Shown in pieces: positions 4,521-9,333 of a DNA stretch of 9,333 nucleotides. Under the pieces are notes generated by a model. The model had not been told where the DNA came from. It did not search any database and worked only from the letters and a program-made list of their open reading frames with translations. Every line of letters begins with the position of its first letter. The first letter of the stretch is position 1. The position numbers and the translations under genes were made by a program. The stretch is from Paracoccaceae bacterium. GTDB lineage: Bacteria; Pseudomonadota; Alphaproteobacteria; Rhodobacterales; Rhodobacteraceae. The DNA lies in NCBI GenBank assembly GCA_003512825.1, contig DOOI01000157.1, positions 9,089-18,421 on the forward strand. The letters run 5' to 3'.

Positions 4521-5735
4521 ATGGTGGCAAAATATGCGGGGGCAAAATATGCCTGCGATCCAGATCAAAGCCGCGGCCGCCTCTATCGCGAAGAAGAAAG
4601 CGTGTTTCGCTCCGCCTTCCAGCGCGATCGCGACCGCATCATTCACGCATCCGCCTTCCGCCGCCTCAAACATAAGACGCAGGTGTTCATCGAACATGAG
4701 GGGGATTATTTTCGCACCCGCCTCACGCATTCGATAGAAGTGGCACAAGTCGCGCGCACTCTGGCAGGCACATTGGGCCTCAATCCCGAACTCACCGAAG
4801 CCGTTGCTCTGGCCCATGATCTGGGCCATCCGCCCTTTGGTCACACCGGCGAGGATGCCTTGGCCGAACTCATGGCGCCATTTGGCGGCTTTGACCACAA
4901 TGCCCAAGCCATTCGCATCGTCACCTCTCTGGAACGGCACTATGCCGAATGGGATGGCCTGAACCTGACATGGGAAACGCTCGAAGGCATTGCCAAACAC
5001 AACGGTCCCGTCACTCAAGGGTCCCCGCAAAATGATCATTCCGCCGCCCAAGACGTTCCGTGGGCCTTGGCGGACTATAACGCCCGTCATGATCTTGAAT
5101 TGCATACCCACGCCAGCGCCGAAGCGCAGGTTGCGGCGCTCTCAGATGACATAGCCTATAATAATCACGATCTGCATGATGGCCTTCGCGCCGAACTGTT
5201 TTCCACCGACGAACTGGCGGAAATGGCCATTCTCTCGGACTGTTTTGCCGAAGTGGATCGCAAATACCCCGGCTTGAATTATTACCGTCGCCGTCACGAA
5301 GCCCTGCGCCGCTTCTTTGGAATTCTTGTCGAAGATGTGATTGCGGTCAGCCGCGCCCGCTTGGCAGAAGCCGCTCCAAACAGTGCGGCTGACGTGCGTG
5401 GGGCAGGGCGAATGATGGTGCAATTCTCACCCGCCCTGTGGTCCGATCTGAAAGTCATCCGCAAGTTTTTGTTTACCCGGATGTATCGCGCGCCGGCGGT
5501 GGTCGAGATGCGCCGCTACGTGACGGGTGTTGTTCGCGATCTTTTCCCCTTATACATGCAAGACCCAGCCATGTTGCCCAAACAATGGCGCAAGGATGTG
5601 GTCGAGGCTCAGGACGATACAGCGCTCGCGCGCATCGTTTGCGATTACATCTCCGGCATGACCGACCGCTTTGCGCTTCAAGAACATGTGCGCCTCTGCG
5701 GTGCCGACCCTAACGACCGCCCACCGGGCGTCTGA
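4521..5735 (+). CDS. dgt: dGTP triphosphohydrolase-like protein (HD domain, type 2)
   Basis: This enzyme hydrolyses dGTP, and often other dNTPs, to deoxynucleoside and triphosphate, controlling nucleotide pools. The 404-aa length fits the shorter type-2 group. Metal ligands are visible: H70 in RTRLTHSIEVAQ, H99-D100 in LAHDLGHPPFGH, and an aspartate at 209/210 in SDDIAYNNHDLHDG. The family opening SRGRLY and the block FQRDRDRIIHASAFRRLKHK (33-52) are intact, as is FDHNAQAIR (124-132). ATG 4521 has AGGGAG upstream at good spacing. Near the start a 12-bp segment occurs twice in frame (4526-4537 and 4541-4552), giving AKYAGAKYA, a small duplication within a variable N-terminus. An antiporter gene follows after 67 bp and may be in the same transcript. 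Confidence 0.95.
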   Translation: MVAKYAGAKYACDPDQSRGRLYREEESVFRSAFQRDRDRIIHASAFRRLKHKTQVFIEHEGDYFRTRLTHSIEVAQVARTLAGTLGLNPELTEAVALAHDLGHPPFGHTGEDALAELMAPFGGFDHNAQAIRIVTSLERHYAEWDGLNLTWETLEGIAKHNGPVTQGSPQNDHSAAQDVPWALADYNARHDLELHTHASAEAQVAALSDDIAYNNHDLHDGLRAELFSTDELAEMAILSDCFAEVDRKYPGLNYYRRRHEALRRFFGILVEDVIAVSRARLAEAAPNSAADVRGAGRMMVQFSPALWSDLKVIRKFLFTRMYRAPAVVEMRRYVTGVVRDLFPLYMQDPAMLPKQWRKDVVEAQDDTALARIVCDYISGMTDRFALQEHVRLCGADPNDRPPGV

Positions 5736-5802
5736 CCTGCCCTGCCTCTCTGGGGCCTTGCCCTTCACCGCTGTTTCGGGCGGATGACAAAAGGAGCCGT
5801 AA

Positions 5803-7611
5803 ATGGCCATCGCTTCCGCCGCAGGCGCCCTCGACCCCGTTTCGGCCTTCGCACTTGTCGGCGCCGTCGGGGTGGGGGCACAATGGGCGGCGTGGCGGCT
5901 CAACTTGCCTGCCATTGTTCTCATGCTGATCGCAGGCGTTCTGCTGGGACCAGTCTTTGGCATCTTTGATCCAGACCGCGACATTGGCGCGCTCAAAGGT
6001 CCGATGATCTCCATCGCCGTGGCAATCATCCTCTTCGAAGGCGGCCTCACGCTCAATTTTCACTCCCTCAACGACGCCGCAAAAGGCGTGCGTCGCCTTG
6101 TCATCATCGGCGCCCCATTGGGCTGGCTAACCTCCACACTCGCGCTGCACTACGGCGCGGGTTTGGGGTGGGAGGCCTCAGCGGTCTTCGGCGGCATCAT
6201 GATTGTCACAGGCCCCACCGTTATTGCGCCGCTCTTGCGCTCGGCCCGCCTCTCGCGCCGCCCCGCCGCGCTCTTGCAATGGGAAGCCATCGTCAATGAC
6301 CCCATCGGAGCGTTGGCGGCGGTCCTTGCCTTCGAGGTGGTCGTCGTGATGAACGCAGGCATCACCGTGCCCGAAGCGGTGTTTGATCTGGTGATTGGCA
6401 TCGGTTTCGCCACGGCATTGGGGCTCGCTGCGGGCTGGCTCATCGCGCGGGCGTTCTTCAAGGCCTGGGTGCCGGAATATATGAAAGTGCCTGTCCTCTT
6501 CGTCTCGGTTCTCGCCGTTTTTGCCGCTTCCGATGCGATTTTGCACGAAAGCGGTTTGCTGGCCGTCACACTCATGGGCATCTGGATCGCCAACGCAGGC
6601 TTGCCCAGCTACGAAGAATTGCGCCGCTTCAAGGAACACGCCACCGTTCTTCTGGTTTCTGGCGTTTTCATCCTGCTTGCCGCCGGGCTCGACTTTGGCG
6701 AACTCAAGACCCTCGATTGGCGCGCCGTCGTCTTTGTGCTGGCGGTTGTCCTGATCGCGCGGCCCCTCACTGTGCTCACATCACTGATCGGCACTGATCT
6801 GCCCGCCAAGGAACGCGCCTTCATTGCCTTCACGGGCCCGCGCGGCGTGGTGCTCGTCGCGGTGGCGGGGCTATTCGGTGATCGTCTGGCGGAACTTGGC
6901 ATTGCCGATGGCCGTCTGGTCGGCCCTTTGGCATTTGTCCTCGTGGCCACCACGGTGGTCTTCCATGGCTTCACACTGCGCCCGATCGCGACGGCTCTTG
7001 GCCTGACCGGAGCAGCGCAGCCCGGTCTTCTTTTGGTCGGGGGTAATCGCTTTACCACTGGTTTTGCCGAAGCCCTCCGCAAGGCCAAAGTGCCCGTCGT
7101 GCTGACCGACCCCAACTGGAGCCACCTGCGCGGCGCCCGCGCCGCAGGTCTGCCCACGTTTCCGGGTGACATCTTGTCAGAAGCAGCCGAAAACCATCTT
7201 GAACTGCTCGATTATGGCACCATCGTCGCATCCACGGACAACGACGCCTATAACACCCTCGTCACCACCGATCTCTCTCCCGAATTCGGCCGCGATCACG
7301 TCTATCAAGTCGCCCGCGAAAAGGATACGTCCGCACGCCACGTGCTCCCCGCAAGCTTGGGGGGCCGCGCCTTCGCCCGTGGTCTTACCCTGCGGGAATT
7401 AGAGGCCAAGCTAGCTCAGGGCTGGGAATTCCGCATGACCCGCCTGACGGCGGAATACACGCTCGAGAATTGGCGTGCCGACATGGCAGAGGCGATCTTG
7501 CTTATTGTGATCCAGCCCTCGGGAAAAATCCGGCTGCTCTATAAGGGTGACAACATAAAGGGCGGCGAGGATGTCCGCCTGATGGCTTTGGCGCCACCGG
7601 TGTCATCGTAA
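5803..7611 (+). CDS. CPA1-family cation/proton antiporter with TrkA-N domain
   Basis: This is an inner-membrane Na+(K+)/H+ exchanger of the NhaP/CPA1 type, likely serving pH and salt balance. The protein is 602 aa. About 12-13 hydrophobic segments fill residues 13-400, with the family motifs ILFEGGLTL (76-84), VTGPTVIAPLL (135-145), the ion-binding pair N165-D166 in VNDPIGAL, and FTGPRGVV (343-350). From about 407 a cytoplasmic Rossmann-like TrkA-N domain follows (LLLVGGNRFTTGFAEAL, then LTDPN and a GDIL turn). That domain usually senses NAD(H) or another nucleotide in K+ transporters. The remaining roughly 70 residues look like a TrkA-C-type tail. The start at 5803 has AAAGGAG at ideal spacing. 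The fused regulatory domain suggests K+ or redox control, but the ion is not certain. Confidence 0.93.
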   Translation: MAIASAAGALDPVSAFALVGAVGVGAQWAAWRLNLPAIVLMLIAGVLLGPVFGIFDPDRDIGALKGPMISIAVAIILFEGGLTLNFHSLNDAAKGVRRLVIIGAPLGWLTSTLALHYGAGLGWEASAVFGGIMIVTGPTVIAPLLRSARLSRRPAALLQWEAIVNDPIGALAAVLAFEVVVVMNAGITVPEAVFDLVIGIGFATALGLAAGWLIARAFFKAWVPEYMKVPVLFVSVLAVFAASDAILHESGLLAVTLMGIWIANAGLPSYEELRRFKEHATVLLVSGVFILLAAGLDFGELKTLDWRAVVFVLAVVLIARPLTVLTSLIGTDLPAKERAFIAFTGPRGVVLVAVAGLFGDRLAELGIADGRLVGPLAFVLVATTVVFHGFTLRPIATALGLTGAAQPGLLLVGGNRFTTGFAEALRKAKVPVVLTDPNWSHLRGARAAGLPTFPGDILSEAAENHLELLDYGTIVASTDNDAYNTLVTTDLSPEFGRDHVYQVAREKDTSARHVLPASLGGRAFARGLTLRELEAKLAQGWEFRMTRLTAEYTLENWRADMAEAILLIVIQPSGKIRLLYKGDNIKGGEDVRLMALAPPVSS

Positions 7612-7646
7612 CGATCTACTCTTACGGTGATCGCTAAGACCAAGGC

Positions 7647-7659
7647 GTGTTCACAACAC
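7647..7659. promoter_or_regulatory. Small dyad near a possible promoter of the RfaH-like gene
   Basis: GTGTTCACAACAC is a 13-bp inverted repeat with 5-bp arms and a 3-bp centre. A TATACG box at 7664-7669 follows, which might be a -10 element. No clear -35 is seen. This could be an operator, but the arms are short and the claim is weak. Confidence 0.25.
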
Positions 7660-7698
7660 ATCCTATACGAGAAAGTCGCTCTAAAAACACACATAGCG

Positions 7699-7718
7699 GA
7701 GTGCGGGAATACGCACTC
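7699..7718 (+). promoter_or_regulatory. Leader hairpin 1 of the RfaH-like gene
   Basis: A perfect 7-bp stem pairs GAGTGCG (7699-7705) with CGCACTC (7712-7718) around the loop GGAATA. It lies in the untranslated leader, about 63 bp before the start codon, and is followed by a pyrimidine stretch without a T-run. It could be a pause or attenuation hairpin. Confidence 0.55.
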
Positions 7719-7730
7719 TCTTCCTGCTTG

Positions 7731-7746
7731 TAATTGTTCGCAATTG
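7731..7746 (+). promoter_or_regulatory. Leader hairpin 2 with TTCG loop
   Basis: AATTG (7732-7736) pairs with CAATT (7741-7745) around a TTCG tetraloop, with an outer T-G wobble at 7731/7746. The closing pair is G-C, not the extra-stable C-G form. It ends exactly where the ops-like element begins, which is why it is listed. Confidence 0.4.
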
Positions 7747-7758
7747 AGCGGTAGGTTG
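7747..7758 (+). promoter_or_regulatory. ops-like element in the leader of the RfaH-like gene
   Basis: AGCGGTAGGTTG matches the enterobacterial ops element GGCGGTAGCGTG at nine of twelve positions, including the whole GCGGTAG core and the final TG. It is on the same strand as the gene and 23 bp before its ATG. In E. coli, ops pauses RNA polymerase and recruits RfaH through the non-template strand. Whether this alphaproteobacterial paralogue reads the same element is inference. Confidence 0.45.
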
Positions 7759-7781
7759 GTGTCATATTTTAGAGGTATATT

Positions 7782-8306
7782 ATGGCATTCGCGCACGCGC
7801 ACCCCCAGTGGTTTCTCGCCCAACTCAAACCCAATTGCAGCGGCATTGCGGAACGCAATTTGCGCCGTCAGGGCTTCACCACCTTCCTCCCGCTCACCGA
7901 AGAAACACAACGCAAGCCATCCGGCTTTGTCACCAAAACTGTTCCGCTGTTTCCCGGCTACATTTTTGTCCAGGTCAATGCCGCGCTCGGTCTTTGGCGC
8001 AGCATAAATTCCACCTATGGTATCACAAAGCTTGTGAGTTTTGGCAGTGCGCCCGCAGACGTGCCAAACGCACTGGTCGAAACCCTTCAGGCCGGTTGTG
8101 ATGAGACGGGCAAACTCCAGCCCACAGGGCCTTTGTCCGAGCGGCTCAAAGTTGGCGACACTGTGCGCTTTCTCAATGGTCCCTTCACGGATCTCTTGAG
8201 CGAAATCACCGATCTCGCCGCCGACCGTCGTGTTTGGGTGTTGCTCGACATCTTGGGCAGCAAAACGCGGGTTTCTGCGAAACCAGAGCAATTGGAACGG
8301 GTCTAA
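7782..8306 (+). CDS. RfaH-like specialised NusG paralogue (antiterminator)
   Basis: This is a transcription elongation factor of the NusG family, probably a specialised paralogue that binds RNA polymerase and promotes read-through of chosen operons, often for polysaccharides. The 174-aa protein has an N-terminal NGN domain (about 8-105) with WFLAQLKPN, then the block VPLFPGYIFVQV (54-65), and GITKLVSFGSAPADVP (80-95). This last block lines up well with the RfaH segment GVSHFVRFGASPAIVP as I remember it. A KOW-type domain follows from about 122 (LKVGDTVRFLNGPF). It is shorter and more divergent than a housekeeping NusG, and no secE or rplK lies next to it. ATG 7782 has AGAGG six bases upstream. 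The gene stands alone between the antiporter and a convergent crotonase gene, with a structured leader and a strong terminator, so it is probably its own transcription unit. Confidence 0.85.
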   Translation: MAFAHAHPQWFLAQLKPNCSGIAERNLRRQGFTTFLPLTEETQRKPSGFVTKTVPLFPGYIFVQVNAALGLWRSINSTYGITKLVSFGSAPADVPNALVETLQAGCDETGKLQPTGPLSERLKVGDTVRFLNGPFTDLLSEITDLAADRRVWVLLDILGSKTRVSAKPEQLERV

Positions 8307-8316
8307 CCCGGTCTTG

Positions 8317-8349
8317 GCCTGACCCAAAGCAGCGCGCTCTGGGTCAGGC
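8317..8349. terminator. Stem-loop between convergent genes, probably bidirectional
   Basis: A perfect 10-bp stem pairs GCCTGACCCA (8317-8326) with TGGGTCAGGC (8340-8349) around a 13-nt loop that contains the palindrome AGCGCGCT. It lies 11 bases after the RfaH-like stop and 7 bases from the crotonase stop, so it could end both transcripts. No proper U-tract follows on either side. Confidence 0.7.
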
Positions 8350-8355
8350 GACCTC

Positions 8356-9162
8356 TTAGCTATTGGGGCGCACCCGCGCAGCGGTCTTGTTGGCAAATGC
8401 TTCAAGCCGATGGCGCGCTTCAGGTTGGGTGTTCACAATCCCCGCCACAACGGATTCCGCATAAGACGCATCAAGCGCCGACATATTGCCGACATGGCTG
8501 ATGGCCGAGCATATCGCGAAATTTGACAATGGCAGGTTTTCAGCGGCGCGCCGTGCAACCTCCAGCGCCTTGTCATAACAAGAGCCCTCTACCATGTATT
8601 GCGCCAATCCCACGTCCATCGCCTCTTGGCCCTTATAGACCCGGCCGGTCAGCATCATGTCGATCATGCGTGCCTTTCCCACCAGCTGCGAGACACGAAT
8701 GGTGGCCCCACCTCCGGTAAAAAGCCCCCGCGTGCCTTCGGGCAGGGCAAAGTAGGTGCTCTGGTCCATCACACGGATATGCGCTGAAGAGGCCAATTCA
8801 AGCCCTCCGCCCACCACAGCGCCCTGCAAGGCAGCAATGATCGGCACGCCACCATATTCCATCTTGTTAAACGCCTCATGCCAACGCAGGCACAAATGCA
8901 TGAACTCCGCCGGGCTGCGGTCTTCTTGATGATGCTCGACCAAGTCGAGGCCCGCACAGAAATGATCTCCCTTTCCCGCCAGAACAACAGCACGCACGCC
9001 CGCACGTGGCACCGCAACAAATAGGTCAATCAGATCCTCAACCGTTTCTGCATTCAGCGCATTGCGCTTGTCGGGTCTATTGAGCGTCGCAACCAAAACA
9101 CCGTCATCGTGCAAATCGAGTGCGATATTCTGCAAATTCAACGCACCAAGATCTTTTGCCAT
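8356..9162 (-). CDS. Enoyl-CoA hydratase/isomerase (crotonase) family protein
   Basis: This is a crotonase-fold enzyme acting on acyl-CoA thioesters, cytoplasmic, most simply an enoyl-CoA hydratase of fatty-acid or aromatic-acid degradation. The 268-aa form starting at 9160-9162 is chosen because GGAGGAGA lies just upstream and the protein then begins a few residues before the first beta strand, as in the family. The reading frame is open further upstream to 9309, but that part has no family similarity. Visible marks are NRPDKRNAL (28-36), the oxyanion-hole segment DHFCAGLDL (66-74) and [11 protein letters not shown] (114-124). Both candidate catalytic glutamates are present, E122 (GGGLE) and E142 (LPEGT), 20 residues apart as in rat crotonase Glu144/Glu164, which supports hydratase chemistry. 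The substrate is unknown. Confidence 0.92.
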   Translation of the reverse strand: MAKDLGALNLQNIALDLHDDGVLVATLNRPDKRNALNAETVEDLIDLFVAVPRAGVRAVVLAGKGDHFCAGLDLVEHHQEDRSPAEFMHLCLRWHEAFNKMEYGGVPIIAALQGAVVGGGLELASSAHIRVMDQSTYFALPEGTRGLFTGGGATIRVSQLVGKARMIDMMLTGRVYKGQEAMDVGLAQYMVEGSCYDKALEVARRAAENLPLSNFAICSAISHVGNMSALDASYAESVVAGIVNTQPEARHRLEAFANKTAARVRPNS

Positions 9163-9271
9163 TCTCTGTCTCCTCCAAGGTCGATCCGAGCCCCTCATGC
9201 CATATCCATGGCGACACGGGGAATATGCCGTTGCGTCAAAACTTTTCCCGCATCTGGTGTGGTTTGTGCCC

Positions 9272-9300
9272 TTGACGCCGTCGCACCTTCCCCCTAAACG
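9272..9300 (+). promoter_or_regulatory. Sigma-70-type promoter of the tRNA gene
   Basis: TTGACG at 9272-9277 (five of six to the -35 consensus) is followed, after exactly 17 bp, by TAAACG at 9295-9300 as a weak -10. Transcription would start around 9307, a few bases before the mature tRNA end at 9312. A strong -35 with a degenerate, GC-rich -10 is usual for alphaproteobacterial stable-RNA promoters. Confidence 0.6.
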
Positions 9301-9311
9301 ACCCCTCACGC

Positions 9312-9333
9312 GCGGTTGTAGCTCAGTTGGTTA
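9312..9333 (+). tRNA. tRNA, 5' part only (probably tRNA-Asp), cut by window edge
   Basis: The last 22 bases are the acceptor strand GCGGTTG, the TA linker, and the D-arm start GCTCAGTTGGTTA, matching the universal tRNA pattern (T8, A-GCTC, AGTTGGTTA loop). The anticodon lies outside the window. Alphaproteobacterial tRNA-Asp begins in nearly this way, so Asp is the best guess from memory. Confidence 0.85.

Noticed and set aside
5736..5802. Terminator between dGTPase and antiporter genes
   Set aside because: Only very short stems (GGGC/GCCC, CCGC/GCGG) without a T-run are present; this is not enough to call.
9163..9309. 49-residue N-terminal extension of the crotonase protein
   Set aside because: It has no family similarity, and the ATG at 9162 has a near-ideal ribosome site; the extension overlaps what looks like the leader and the tRNA promoter.

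Overview
The window most resembles an alphaproteobacterial, probably Rhodobacterales (Roseobacter-type), chromosome. The evidence is moderately GC-rich coding DNA, a 107-aa ErpA-type carrier divergent from a type-2 dGTPase, a 268-aa exonuclease III, and a tRNA whose first bases fit alphaproteobacterial tRNA-Asp. This assignment is inference from protein character, not from a search.

Layout. (1) 2-376, +: the 3' end of an FAD-dependent aromatic-ring-type monooxygenase. (2) 379-444: three near-tandem perfect palindromes sharing one core, between the convergent monooxygenase and exonuclease genes. (3) 465-1271, -: exonuclease III (xthA). (4) 1272-1606: a 335-bp divergent intergenic region with a strong 11-bp stem-loop and an AT-rich dyad close to the next gene. 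(5) 1607-4116, +: a three-gene module. It holds a 170-aa protein of eight FSSGS repeats with a period of about 20 aa (interrupted by a +1 frameshift at a run of seven Cs), a 358-aa protein I do not recognise, and a 10-TM EamA/DMT transporter joined to it by an ATGA start/stop overlap. (6) 4124-4447, -: erpA. (7) 4521-5735, +: dGTPase. (8) 5803-7611, +: CPA1-type cation/proton antiporter with a C-terminal TrkA-N domain. (9) 7612-8349: a leader with two hairpins and an ops-like element, an RfaH-like NusG paralogue, and a strong stem-loop terminator. (10) 8356-9162, -: a crotonase-family protein. (11) 9312-end, +: the start of a tRNA gene with its own promoter.

Most genes are housekeeping: DNA repair, Fe-S delivery, nucleotide pool control, ion homeostasis and acyl-CoA metabolism. 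The accessory parts are the repeat-protein/unknown/transporter module and the RfaH-like gene. The module has a layout that could fit a multi-core peptide precursor, a partner protein and an exporter, but no recognisable modifying enzyme is present, so this stays a hypothesis. The RfaH-like gene stands apart from any polysaccharide cluster in view, and its leader carries the GCGGTAG core of the ops element, suggesting self-control or a recognition site shared with target operons elsewhere.
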